Positions 27,401 to 35,771 of a stretch of DNA of 64,000 nt are shown here, piece after piece. The notes beneath the pieces are model-generated. The model made no database searches and was not told the DNA's origin. It saw only the letters and a program-made list of their open reading frames with translations. The stretch covers positions 13,779,501 through 13,843,500 of the forward strand of contig JAWUZG010000029.1 of the NCBI GenBank assembly GCA_036785705.1, in the 5' to 3' direction. The position numbers were made by a program, and so were the translations under genes. Positions within the stretch are counted from its first letter, which is position 1, and each line of letters opens with the position of its first letter. Origin of the DNA: Acanthornis magna (taxonomy: Eukaryota; Chordata; Aves; Passeriformes; Acanthizidae).

Positions 27401-28244
27401 CAGCTCTCTCTGGAAAGCAACATGGTCTGTCATGGGTACAAACTGGAAGAGGGGAAATTTACATTTGAAGAAACTTTCTACTGTGAGGAAGGTGAGGCAG
27501 TGACACAGGGACTTGCCCAGGGAGGTTGTGGATGCCCCAACCCTGACACTGCTCACGGCCAGGCTGGATAAGGCCTTGAGCAACCTGGTCTAGGGGGAGG
27601 TTTCCCTGCCCATGGTAGTGGAGGCTGGAACTATATGATCTTTAAGCTCTCTTCCAAACCCTTAACGTTCCGTGGTTTTACAATTCCTACGTACATCTAG
27701 GAGCTACTGGCACGACAAAAACACTGGGAAGGGGATGTTGATGGGGACAAGGCCTTCCCCTCCCTGCACTACCATCATGTGACACCCCACGACATCGGCG
27801 CAACGGGGGACCCCGGGATGCCGCGGGACACCCAAGCGCCGGGGCGCCTACATCCCACAGGCCGCCGGAGCCGGCCCGGCAGCCTCGGCCGCTTCCTCCC
27901 GGCAGGAGAGGCCGCCCACACCTGGGCCCGCCCGCACCTGGCTCCCGCTCCGCCACGCCCAGGGCCCGGGGCTGTCGCCGGGGCCCCGCAGGGAGGGAGA
28001 TGGAGAAGGGGGGGATGGCGGGGGTGGGGGACTCCTACCTGAGGAGGGTCTCCAGCGCGCTCTCGTGCTTGTCGAGCGGGCGGCCGAGCGCGCTCTTGCG
28101 GAGTCTGCTGAGCTCCTCAGCGGCGCGGCAGTGCTCGGCCTGCGCCTCGGCGCTCGGGTAGCTCTGCTGGATGAACTTGCACAGCGGCTTGGCCAAGTCC
28201 ACCTCCGAGGCCTTCTTCAGCTGCACCGAGATGAAATTCGTCAT
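289..28244 (-). CDS. PDCD6IP: ALIX / programmed cell death 6-interacting protein, complete spliced coding region (18 exons)
   Basis: ALIX is a cytosolic ESCRT-associated adaptor acting in multivesicular-body sorting, abscission, membrane repair and exosome formation. I rebuilt 18 exons from the minus strand; all introns are GT-AG and all phases agree, summing to 2625 nt (874 aa plus stop; human about 868 aa). Order: Bro1 domain about residues 1-357, V domain about 361-701, proline-rich tail about 702-874. Residues I211 and L215 match the CHMP4-binding pair of human Bro1 (I212, L216), Y318 matches the human Src site Y319, and F675 matches F676 of the YPXnL pocket; all are shifted by one because exon 1 is one codon shorter. 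The tail keeps PSAP (716-719, TSG101), PAPR and [10 protein letters not shown]3 ligands, and GPPYPTY (808-814, CEP55). I see no frameshift or internal stop. The start ATG is at 28244-28242 in a CpG island. Confidence 0.97.
1097..1217. repeat. A/C-rich low-complexity tract in PDCD6IP intron 17
   Basis: Irregular runs of A interspersed with C (AACAAAAAACCC-type units); T/G-rich on the transcribed strand. Probably a decayed simple repeat or an old poly(A)-derived tail. Confidence 0.7.
1363..1568 (-). CDS. PDCD6IP: PDCD6IP exon 17 (proline-rich region)
   Basis: Codes residues 751-819. It begins [14 protein letters not shown] (endophilin/SH3-type ligand), passes through a Ser- and Ala-rich stretch, and ends with [12 protein letters not shown], the CEP55-binding motif region used in cytokinesis. 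The Ala-rich middle differs most from what I recall of mammalian ALIX. Donor GG|GTAAGA. Confidence 0.95.
1929..2061 (-). CDS. PDCD6IP: PDCD6IP exon 16
   Basis: Codes residues 706-750 at the V-domain/proline-rich boundary. It contains EPSAPSIP, so the late-domain-like PSAP motif for TSG101 UEV is intact, and PTPAPRTM, the PxPxxR ligand of CIN85-type SH3 domains. Donor GTG|GTAAAT. Confidence 0.95.
3367..3461 (-). CDS. PDCD6IP: PDCD6IP exon 15
   Basis: Codes residues 675-706 ([18 protein letters not shown] to ERDELLK). Phe675 is the counterpart of the human V-domain Phe676 that contacts YPXnL ligands. Donor AA|GTAAGA splits a Lys codon. Confidence 0.95.
4353..4487 (-). CDS. PDCD6IP: PDCD6IP exon 14
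   Basis: Exactly 45 codons, phase 0 at both ends, residues 630-674 of the helical V domain ([14 protein letters not shown] to [10 protein letters not shown]). Confidence 0.95.
5803..6051 (-). CDS. PDCD6IP: PDCD6IP exon 13
   Basis: Exactly 83 codons, residues 547-629, the longest internal exon. V-domain coiled helices with [18 protein letters not shown] and [16 protein letters not shown]. Acceptor CCTAG, donor CAG|GTACAG. Confidence 0.95.
6737..6906 (-). CDS. PDCD6IP: PDCD6IP exon 12
   Basis: Residues 490-546 of the V domain, including [16 protein letters not shown] and [16 protein letters not shown]. The first two bases complete a Glu codon from exon 11. Confidence 0.95.
7705..7816 (-). CDS. 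PDCD6IP: PDCD6IP exon 11
   Basis: Residues 453-490 of the V domain ([16 protein letters not shown] and [16 protein letters not shown]). Donor GCAG|GTAAAG. Confidence 0.95.
8224..8401 (-). CDS. PDCD6IP: PDCD6IP exon 10
   Basis: Residues 393-452 of the V domain ([35 protein letters not shown]). Acceptor TTTTTCAG, donor GAA|GTAAGA. Confidence 0.95.
9081..9204 (-). CDS. PDCD6IP: PDCD6IP exon 9
   Basis: Residues 352-393 spanning the Bro1/V-domain hinge ([29 protein letters not shown]). Donor GG|GTAAAT. Confidence 0.95.
9951..10173 (-). CDS. PDCD6IP: PDCD6IP exon 8
   Basis: Residues 278-352, the C-terminal Bro1 helices ([34 protein letters not shown]). Tyr318 in FIYHD matches the Src-phosphorylated Tyr319 of the human protein. 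Donor ACTG|GTAAGC. Confidence 0.95.
10982..11098 (-). CDS. PDCD6IP: PDCD6IP exon 7
   Basis: Exactly 39 codons, residues 239-277 of Bro1 ([20 protein letters not shown] to EEIGRLQ), phase 0 at both ends. Confidence 0.95.
12796..12896 (-). CDS. PDCD6IP: PDCD6IP exon 6
   Basis: Residues 205-238 of Bro1 ([20 protein letters not shown] to KDTLPK). Contains Ile211 and Leu215, the counterparts of the hydrophobic patch that docks the CHMP4 C-terminal helix. Donor AAG|GTTAGT. Confidence 0.95.
12897..16042 (-). other. PDCD6IP intron 5
   Basis: About 3.1 kb of AT-rich intron. I see no recognisable repeat, exon or RNA gene. Confidence 0.65.
16043..16196 (-). CDS. PDCD6IP: PDCD6IP exon 5
   Basis: Residues 154-205 of Bro1 ([39 protein letters not shown]). 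Donor AGAG|GTATAT. Confidence 0.95.
16781..16908 (-). CDS. PDCD6IP: PDCD6IP exon 4
   Basis: Residues 111-153 of Bro1 ([40 protein letters not shown]). Acceptor CTGCAG, donor CAG|GTACAG. Confidence 0.95.
16909..20084 (-). other. PDCD6IP intron 3
   Basis: About 3.2 kb of AT-rich intron. Its only visible structure is the short complex repeat at 18231-18297. Intron 4 (16197-16780) is similarly featureless. Confidence 0.65.
18231..18297. repeat. Short complex tandem repeat (TAGTCAACATAT x3, TATAGCGCTA x2)
   Basis: TAGTCAACATAT occurs at 18245-18256, 18262-18273 and 18284-18295. TATAGCGCTA occurs at 18231-18240 and again at about 18271-18280. Looks like local slippage duplication inside intron 3. 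Confidence 0.8.
20085..20154 (-). CDS. PDCD6IP: PDCD6IP exon 3
   Basis: A 70-nt exon, residues 88-111 of Bro1 ([19 protein letters not shown] then SAKL). Acceptor TTTCAG, donor TTGG|GTATGT; the trailing G joins exon 4 to make Ala. Confidence 0.94.
20155..21875 (-). other. PDCD6IP intron 2
   Basis: About 1.7 kb of AT-rich intron with no recognisable element. Confidence 0.6.
21876..21930 (-). CDS. PDCD6IP: PDCD6IP exon 2
   Basis: A short 55-nt exon, residues 69-87 ([18 protein letters not shown]). The first base completes the Arg codon begun in exon 1. Acceptor follows a TTTTTTTGGTAG tract; donor CAG|GTAAGA. Confidence 0.94.
24724..24812. repeat. Poly(A)/A-rich tract in PDCD6IP intron 1
   Basis: Long A runs broken by CCC and CC (poly(T) in the sense of transcription). 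Possibly an old retroposon tail, but no recognisable body adjoins it. Confidence 0.8.
26650..27040 (-). mobile_element. CR1 LINE fragment, minus orientation
   Basis: Read on the minus strand, this has the CR1 3'-region order: GTCCAGAGGAGGGCC, then CTTATGAGGAGCTGGGC, a GTGCCCAGTGACAGGA-like segment and AACATTAGGAACAAGTTG. It is 5'-truncated and lacks the terminal CR1 3' end. Recognised from the typical CR1 consensus pattern; no stretch is open for reverse transcriptase. Confidence 0.85.
27440..27690 (+). mobile_element. CR1 LINE 3' fragment, plus orientation
   Basis: Contains the CR1 3' signature in order: CAGGGAGGTTGTGGATGCCC, GGCCAGGCTGGATAAGGCC, GAGCAACCTGGTCTAG and a decayed AACTATATGATCTTTAAG ... 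TTCCAAACCC end. Lies in PDCD6IP intron 1. Confidence 0.85.
28039..28244 (-). CDS. PDCD6IP: PDCD6IP exon 1 (start codon)
   Basis: Codes residues 1-69 ([20 protein letters not shown] to [13 protein letters not shown]). The ATG context is GGCCATGA and the upstream minus-strand sequence is a GC-rich 5' UTR. Donor CTCAG|GTAGGAGT. It lacks one residue relative to my memory of human exon 1, accounting for the shift of later conserved residues. Confidence 0.96.
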
Positions 28245-28314
28245 GGCCGACGCCGCCGCCGGGCGGGCAGAGCTGCCGCCGCCCCTCGCCGCAGCCCCGG
28301 GCTCCTCTTCCCGG

Positions 28315-28340
28315 CCCGCCGCCGCCGCCGCCGCCGCCGC
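28315..28340. repeat. (GCC)n trinucleotide run in the PDCD6IP 5' UTR/promoter
   Basis: About eight GCC units in a row (GGC on the PDCD6IP sense strand), 70-95 bases upstream of its ATG. Such runs are length-variable. Confidence 0.85.
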
Positions 28341-28787
28341 GCTTCCGGGAGCGCCGCGCACGCGCGCGCCCTGCCCCGCCCCCCGCGCCGCTCTCCCGGT
28401 GCCGCCCCCGGGCGCGGGGGGATGTGGGAGAGGCTCCTGAGGGGCGTGCACGGCCACGGGGTAGGATGGCGGTCTCTCTCTGCCGAGGGGCTCATAGCTC
28501 CGCAAAACTCTATGCTCTTTACACATTGTAACAAAGAAAGGCATCCGCGTTTACTGGTTCTAAATTAAAAAACTTCCCTATGAATTAGTACTCAAATCCC
28601 CGTTTGCTAGTTTTATCTGTCGCTTCTGGTGCTAATTGGTGCGCCGGCGCAGTTCTTCCCTCCATTTGAGTCGGATCTGCTCAGTTCTGCCGGCTTGACT
28701 CGTGGTCATTCTTGTCTGGACAGACCATTTTGGGATTATCCTCTCTCATCCTCAAAACAAAAAATTAGCCAAGCGTGCAAAGCAGGC

Positions 28788-29080
28788 AGAATGACAGGAT
28801 CGTTAGGGTTGGAAGGGAGATCATCTATCTCAACCCTCCTGCCAAGGCAGGGTCACTTAGGGAAGGTGATGTCTCCCCCGGGTCACCTAGCAAAGGAACA
28901 TGTCCAGATGGGTTTGGAATGTCTCAAGAGGGAAGACTCCATGACTGCCCTGGGCAGCCTGTTCCAGTGCTCTGCCCCCCTCAATGTGAAGAAGTTCTTC
29001 CTCCTGTTGACATGAAACTTCTTGTGTTTTAGTTTATGGCAATTGCTTCTCATCCTGTGACTTGGCACCATGAAAAAGTT
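28788..29080 (-). mobile_element. CR1 LINE fragment, minus orientation
   Basis: Begins with the reverse complement of a CR1 3' end (GTTAGGGTTGGAAGGGAGATC) and continues through GGGCAGCCTGTTCCAGTGC and CTCAATGTGAAGAAGTTCTT to CATCCTGTGACTTGGCACCA, the standard antisense CR1 order. Confidence 0.88.
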
Positions 29081-29657
29081 TGTCGCCGTACAATGCTCAT
29101 GATGCAATAACTGTCCAGCTGCAGCTGCTGATTAACAACTTCCAAAAATGAACAAAATTTAATAAAATCCTCTATTCAAAGCTTGAGAGATTCAAATTCG
29201 AGGGGCTCAGTATCATTGCACCCCTCTAAGTCTACAAGATGCGGGGCTCGGTATCCCTGGGGCAGCTGCCTGAGGAGAGGAGGGCACGGTGCTCCTCAAA
29301 TAAACCCCTGGGTGTCAGAGGGTCAGCACAGCCAGCAGGACCCCGCGGAAGGCAGCGACCTTGAGCACTCAAGATGTGGCCATGAAGCTCGGCTGTGGCA
29401 AGGGAAAACCTCACCAGCTCTGAACACAAGCTGTGACCCGGCAGTGAGAGTGATGGCCGTGACAAAGGTGGTGCAGCTGTCAGGCGTGTTAATGCCTTAC
29501 AGGGTCCTGTGCTCAACCAACCCTAAGGTTTGTGCCTTAAGTAAAAGGAAACGGGGCTTGTCCGTACAAGACGTTGAAATGTCTCTATTGGCAGTAAAAG
29601 GAACAGATTCATATGTTGTGTAATCATTGGTCAGCTGTTCACATCACGCCTGCTTTC

Positions 29658-29669
29658 TGCTGACTCAGC
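29658..29669. promoter_or_regulatory. Candidate MARE/AP-1 site
   Basis: TGCTGACTCAGC matches 12 of 13 positions of the Maf recognition element/AP-1 consensus as I recall it. It lies 1.4 kb upstream of the PDCD6IP ATG. Chance occurrence is possible; no functional evidence. Confidence 0.3.
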
Positions 29670-30263
29670 CCAGCATGGCTCAGACGAGTGAAACAGGCAC
29701 TCAGCCTGCCAGGCTGGCTGGTCTGGGGATGAAAAGGGAATATTCAGCCCATGTGCTCATCTCCCCCTTTCTTCTGCCCCTTGTTCCAGACAGCTAAAGC
29801 TCCAAGCCTGATATTTTTGTATTACATAAGCTGCCAGGTGATGACACCATAAAAAGGAATGGTGAAAGTTAAGTTTCAAATTAAGTATTTGCTCTCATGT
29901 TGTAGCAGACCACAAGTTTTACTGTAAAGCAGATGATCCCTCCATGCTGAAACCATCTTTGTCATCTCGTGAACGTCTGAAGTGGCGTGGCATAAGAGGA
30001 AAAGGGTAAAGCTTGGGAAATCGTTCTTAACCACTCCTGTCACCACTGGGAGGGGCAGCTTGTCCAGTATTAAACTGTATGCAATCCAAAGATGCTGTGG
30101 CAACAGCAGCCAGGCCTTCCCAGGCACAGGCATAGGGAAGGAGGCAATGGGGTTGTCGTCATTCTACTGCATCCAGTCACCTTCTGTGGGGCCCAAGTGG
30201 GTACCTGTCGGAGCTCTGCTGGATTGCTTCTGTTAAAAACCTTTGTTATAGTCACAAAAATGA

Positions 30264-30345
30264 CTGTATGTTATACAGTCTATAGTTATATAGTCATATA
30301 CAGTTATATAGTTATATAATCATATATGGTTTAATAGTTATATGT
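30264..30345. repeat. TA-rich imperfect simple repeat
   Basis: Repeated ATAGTTATATAGTCATATA-like units of about 9-11 bases. Confidence 0.75.
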
Positions 30346-32556
30346 TAATAATTCCTTGGTGCACTTCTGCACTCCTGCACCCCTGCACTGAGTAAACCTC
30401 CAGCTCAATTAAAACCAAGTAGTAGTTGACGTAATTTTACATTTTAAAAGGGTATCTTTATTCTACAATGAATACAAAAACTAGGCAGTAATGCCATACT
30501 CATATCTGGGTGCATGACTTACTCACTGCTTTTTTCCCCCCAAGGTTTTATTGCCCACGTACACTTGCAAGCATTTAATCTCTTAGTCTGAGTTAGCCTT
30601 ACATCGAGTGCATTTTCCTGTTCGGGGAAAGCCTCCTCCCTCACAAGCTCACATTCTGATCAATCTTAAGATATACTCTTGAGTCTGGACAGTTTCCAAC
30701 ATCAAGACCTTCTGGAGTATAGTTAACCTACACATCATTACAAGACACATGGCTGCATATATATATGGAAGATGAAAGCCATCAATACCTTCCAGCGTAA
30801 CACTCATAAACACGGAAGGGGTGTGAACAGGGAAGGGCAAAAACTGCAGCTATGAGATCATAGTTCTACTTTAGAGCCACAGTGACCTTTAGATGGCTGT
30901 TGCTTAATGAAGGCAATGACTGATACTTTGCAGTCCTGAACATCCACCAACAGAAAATTTTCACTTTGTCTTAGAACCTGCCAGATTCTTGAAGTTACCA
31001 GAACTTCAAACAAATTATTTGCTTCTTTCCCACAGATCTCTTAATAAATCAGTGCTCTCTGAAGGCTTTATTCTGATTATTACAATTACAATGTTTTAAG
31101 AAGTAATGACTTGTCTCCTTGTTACCTCTGACTAGTTAAGTACTATTTCCCAATTTAAAGATGCAGAAGCCACAGTCAGTAGTTATCAGTAGAAGGGGCA
31201 TAATCTACATCTTCTGACTCACAGTCCTGTGCTTTAAACAACAGACCATACTTCCTTCTTCAACAGATTTATGATAGTATCTAAGGGAACCACTTTAAGA
31301 CAGGTTCCCCTAAAGTGTCTGAAGTGATCCAGCATAAAAATAGGCATTTTGAGCTTCACCATGGTCACTAATACATTTAATGTTATACCATTAGATGTCC
31401 CCAGCTTTCCTCTTTTTCCTAAATAACCTTTCTGTTCTGTAGAGTTTGATCATGCTGCTTTATCCATAGTATAAGAATTGCCCTGTAGCAATTGCCCTAA
31501 TTGACAAAGAGATGCGATATCGAAAATCAGCAAACGAAGTGACAAGGCAGCTAGTTGTTCATTTCATTAAATCTGATGGTCCTCTTGCCTAAAGTTTTAT
31601 TTTATTACTCAGATCCAATCCTATTTTGATATTCCTAACATAATTTTTTGGTGACATAGGGTAAGGACTAAGTATTTTATCACCATTATCTTTTTTCTAT
31701 GAGTTTCAGGAGTGATTATCATCAGTTATCAAAATAAGGGAATGCAGCAAAAAATATATATGTCTGATTTGATCTAAATAACCCATATAGTTCTACTATC
31801 CATTTAGAAGAAATTGTAGAATTCTTATGACCTATGAATGAAATTTCTCCCTAGCATCCCATAATCAAAAGCATGAGGAACAATTCTTATTATTTCCTTC
31901 AAATTTGACACTCCTTTACTTTTTGTTGCAAAATTTAGAGGAATTATTAATCCTGATTTCCTCAATTTTAATTTGTATTTGTGAGAGTTTTATATTTCTC
32001 ATATGTGAGGTAGGACCTGCACCAGAAGATATATTGAGAGCAAACTCAGCTGGGCAGGGTCCATGCTTATCTTTGTGCTTGTGGAACTGCAATCACAAGA
32101 TAGCTCAATATATCATCCTACTGCTGTTCCAATGCTAAATAAGAAAAACACATCTTCAGTCTACATTCTAGATGTGATACAGGTCGGGATGAAGAAGTGA
32201 GAGGCTGGAGAAGGGGAAAAACAGGTCTAAATCAATACTGTTGGTACATTTACTTCGGGTAGGCACTCACATATAGTGGCAATTACAAGCAAGTTGCCTT
32301 TCAGCCGCAAGCTAAAGATAGTGACTATATCCGATATTTTCTTGAGGAGAGGGTGCTGGCAGAAAGGTCTAGAATTAGAAGAGCATAACATGCTTAGTGG
32401 CACAGAAAAGAACATTGTAGATGTTAATAAAAAGGTATTATACCAGACCTGGAAATTGTTGACCTAGGTAAATAATTTTACCTGCTGCATTGCTCAGCAT
32501 GAGCTGGTGATGTGCACTTGCAGCACAGAAAGCCAACCTCATCTTACACTGCATCA

Positions 32557-33115
32557 AAATCAGCCTCAAGGCCAGCAGGCGAGAGAGGTAATTCTGCCCC
32601 TCTTCTCTGGTGAGACCCCACCCGGAGTGCTGCATCCAGCTTGGGGACCCCCAGCACACAAAGGTCATGGACCTGTTGGAGGAAGTCCAGAGGAAGCCAC
32701 AAAGATGATGAGAGGGCTGGAGCACCTCTCCTATGAAGATAGAGTGAGAGGACTAGGGTTATTCATCCTGGAATAGAGAAGGCTCCAAAGAGACCTTAGA
32801 GCACTTTCAGTACCTAAAGGGGGCTACAAGAGACATTTAACAGGGCATACAGTACCAGGGGTAATGGCTTTAAACTGACAGAGAGTAGGTTTAGATTAGA
32901 TATTAGGAAAGAATTCTTTACTGTACAGGTGGTGAGACACTGGAACAGGGTGCCCAGAGAAACTGTGGAGGCTCCATCCCCAGCAGTGTTCGAGGTCAGG
33001 TTGAACGGGTTTTGAAGCTATCTGGTCCTGTGGAAAGTGTCCTGGCCTGTGATAAGGGGGTTAGAACTAGATCACTTTTAAAGTCCCTTCCAACCTAAAC
33101 CATTCTATGATTCCA
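32557..33115 (+). mobile_element. CR1 LINE 3' fragment, plus orientation (long)
   Basis: About 560 bp with CR1 landmarks in order: GCCAGCAGGCGAGAGAGGT, GTGCTGCATCCAGCTTGGGG, GGCTGGAGCACCTCTCCTAT, CACTGGAACAGGGTGCCCAG, and the terminal CCTTCCAACCTAAACCATTC followed by TATGATTCC. The 3' end is essentially complete; the 5' end is truncated. Confidence 0.93.
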
Positions 33116-33119
33116 GAAT

Positions 33120-34120
33120 AGTAGGTGATCTAGAGCCAAGAAAACAGGGAATCTGACCAGCATTAGTGCAATATTTTCCATAAATGCTTACAAGAATATT
33201 AGCTATTAGGTCAATTGCAGCACAGCCTAGAATTTTCCTCAAGTCTCAGCAGGCTTCAGAAATATGCCATATAACTGATCACATAATGATAGAGCCTGTG
33301 CTTGTTAATCATGGACCACAGAAACAGGAACAAACAACTCTTCCCTGTCTCACATGTCTCATGTGGTTTATAGTAATGGGTCTTCACATTAAGCACCAAG
33401 ACATTGCTAGAGTGTTTTCACAATATCCTGTTAAAAATGTTATTTTTTTTACTGCTTAGACTATTCATATCACAGTGGTTCTAGATTTACAAAGCAGAAG
33501 AGCTTATGGAAGACAGCAGCAGCTTCTACTTCAGTAGCAAATAGCTGAGATGCTATTAAAACACGTTTCCCAAAAGCTGAAGATCGGAATTCGTTCAAGA
33601 TCTGTGAACACAAACATATGAAATGCCTTTTCACAGTGTATTGGGTAAAAACTGCTTGCTAATTAGCTATACTGCCATAGTACTGTATACTGTGTATTAG
33701 GGTGCAGTTATGCTCTACCTCCTGATGCACATGAGACAATGATTACAGAGGTGATTGTTCTGAAAAAAGGCAAAGCATAAATGTGCAGTGCTATAGATTT
33801 ACTGATACAGGTCAAGTGAGTAGTAACCCCCAAAATGACCCCTTCTACTCTGAATGAGAGCATTGGTGAGGATATAAATTTATACCCTGTTTCCCCTCTA
33901 ATTGGTAATGGGGCAATTACGCATAGGAAGAAGTGGATGTAATACAGAATATTGTTGTAATTTAATCCTAGGCAGATTACACTGATTACAGCTATTTACT
34001 GAACCCAATGTTGTGTTTAAGTTTCAAAAAAATCCAAAATCATGCAAAAGTGTTTGACTTCGATTTTGGCATGAAAAATCTGTATACAACAGATTTTATT
34101 GCAATGTTTATGGTGGACTG
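33120..34120. other. Unassigned AT-rich intergenic sequence
   Basis: About 1 kb between two CR1 fragments. I see no gene or repeat. Confidence 0.5.
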
Positions 34121-34139
34121 TTGGAAAAAAAGTTCAGAG

Positions 34140-34272
34140 CCTTCAAGTCCAGGTTGGATGGGGCTTTGAGCAATCCATTCTAGGGGAAGATGTCCCTATG
34201 CATGGCAGGGGGGTTGGAACAAAATGATCTTTAAGGTCCTTTCCAATCCAAACCATTCTATGTTTCTATAAT
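34140..34272 (+). mobile_element. CR1 LINE 3'-end fragment, plus orientation
   Basis: Short 3' piece: CAGGTTGGATGGGGCTTTGA, GATGTCCCTATGCATGGCAG, GGTTGGAACAAAATGATCTT, then CCAAACCATTCTATG, the canonical CR1 terminus. Lies 430 bp before the retroviral 5' LTR. Confidence 0.93.
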
Positions 34273-34700
34273 TCTGAGTTTGTTGAAACAAAGAAAATGC
34301 ATGCTCTACTTTTATTCAGTGTTGAACCGTTGATGTTACTTACTAAATCATTAATTCTGCTTTGCATATATAAATTGTGGAGTTTTAAATAATTTTTACC
34401 CTTAGGAATGGATAACAAAGTACCTGCCATTCTGCATTATAAGCAGATGAAAAATCAAATGTCTGCTTTTTGTCATAGTGGATTAAATTTTGCCTTACTC
34501 TGCAATTATTCTTGCTATGAACATTTCCTTGAAGTATCATAGGATTTCAGAAGCCCCAACAGGAGATGGGTAATGTTCTAATGTTATCACATCTTTAATT
34601 AAATGTTTAAAGAAGAAAGGATTAATGACCTTGAAACAGAAGAGTTTTGCAATATAGCCTTCCCCTAACTATGGTCTGTTTTTATTTCTTCTAATTTTAA

Positions 34701-34705
34701 AATAA
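34701..34705. repeat. Target-site duplication, left copy (AATAA)
   Basis: AATAA directly abuts the TG of the 5' LTR and is repeated at 42057-42061. Five bp is a typical retroviral integrase footprint. Confidence 0.9.
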
Positions 34706-35651
34706 TGTTGGAGGTTGGCGGGGGGGAAGTGGAATTTTTCCCATTCTGTTGCTAGGCAAGTAACGATCGGTACTTAGAGGACATTTTACTCTCACAAAAG
34801 AGACAAAGACTTTTTGGCTGGGCAGGCACGAGAACAAGAGATGGCAAGACTTGATAACGAGACACTCACTCGCCCACAACTCTCGGAGGAGAGGGCAGGG
34901 GGAAAAGGACAGCTCTGCTTTTTAGCTGCAACTGCAGAAAAGGCCCGGTTTTGCACTGGTTTTTCTCTCTACCTGTTGGGTGAGTTCTCACTTGGGACGG
35001 GGGAGGACAGGATCCCGGCCCCTTCTACCCTCCAGGAGGGCGCGTTTCCCAGCTGCGCTGCAGCAGAACAAGACCCCTCGCCTGCTGCCGCTCCTCGCCC
35101 TGCCTGCTGCCGCCCCACGCCTTGCCTGCCACAGCTGAGGAACTCCTGCTGCCTCCTCTGCCGGCTGGCTCAGGTGAGCCCACCTGGCCGTTCCATCCCT
35201 TTGCTGCGCTTTGTCCATCTGCGCTCCACCCTGCTCCAGCCCGTCGGCCATTACGTGCGTGACACAGATCCAACCTCGCGCCACAGCGCCATCTGCAGCT
35301 TCCCGGGAGTCATTGCACCTGCCCTGCTGATCTAGGAGCCCAACAGCGCCCCTGCTGGCCGTGACCGTGACTGCACCCAACGGGAAAGTGCCTGACAGCC
35401 CAGGGACATATTCCACTGAGTTTCTGGTTTTGTTTACTGGTTTTTTTTCACCTTGTTTACTGTTTTTTTGTTACTGATTGTTTACCTCATTATAGATACT
35501 AGTAAAAAACTCTTATTCCTTTTCCCATACCTTTGCCTGAGAGCCCTTGATCCTAAAGTTATAATAATTTGGAGGGAAGGGGATTCACATTCTCTGTTCC
35601 AAGGAAGGTTCCCACCTTCCTAAGCAGACACCTGTCTATCAAACGAAGACA
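34706..35651 (+). repeat. 5' LTR (946 bp)
   Basis: Begins TGTTGGAGGTTGG and ends CGAAGACA; matches the 3' LTR at all but five positions (34824, 34825, 35009, 35034 and 35280) without indels. GC-rich central part with a potential splice donor CAGGTGAG near 35172. No unambiguous TATA box or AATAAA signal is visible, so U3/R/U5 borders are not assigned. Confidence 0.95.
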
Positions 35652-35656
35652 GATTT

Positions 35657-35674
35657 TGGCGCCCAACGTGGGGC
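35657..35674 (+). other. Retroviral primer-binding site (tRNA-Lys-type)
   Basis: TGGCGCCCAACGTGGGGC lies five bases after the 5' LTR. From memory it matches the 3' end of tRNA-Lys(1,2), the primer of several betaretroviruses and of spumaviruses. The tRNA sequence was not checked. Confidence 0.85.
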
Positions 35675-35771
35675 ACGAGAGCATTGAGAGAAAAAGGTGC
35701 AAAAGGAATAACAGTTTCTGGGAGACCCATTTTTTAGTGTGCTGAACATAGAAACCTCACTAAGTGACACC

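Larger units (their letters stand above)
21931..28038 (-). other. PDCD6IP intron 1
   Basis: The largest intron, 6.1 kb. It contains an A-rich tract near 24.7 kb and two CR1 fragments in opposite orientation at about 26.65-27.04 and 27.44-27.69 kb. The rest is AT-rich with nothing recognisable. Confidence 0.7.
27780..28480 (-). promoter_or_regulatory. PDCD6IP: CpG-island promoter and 5' UTR of PDCD6IP
   Basis: Base composition changes sharply from AT-rich intron to very GC- and CpG-rich sequence covering exon 1 and its upstream flank. No TATA box is evident upstream of the ATG, as expected for a housekeeping promoter. The transcription start cannot be placed from sequence alone. Confidence 0.8.
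28571..32550. other. Intergenic sequence upstream of PDCD6IP
   Basis: Contains a CR1 fragment (about 28790-29080), a mildly GC-rich stretch at about 29.2-29.8 kb of unknown nature, and a TA-rich run near 30.3 kb. ORFs in the 29.2-29.6 kb stretch match nothing I know. Confidence 0.6.

Noticed and set aside
29183..29623. 146-codon ORF upstream of PDCD6IP
   Set aside because: No similarity recognised; GC-rich stretch near a CR1 fragment and no promoter or splice evidence.
34814..35335. 173-codon ORF in the 5' LTR, repeated in the 3' LTR (41219-41740), with overlapping 142-codon minus-strand ORFs
   Set aside because: It is open in both LTRs simply because they are nearly identical. Composition is low-complexity and GC-driven, and no known protein resembles it.
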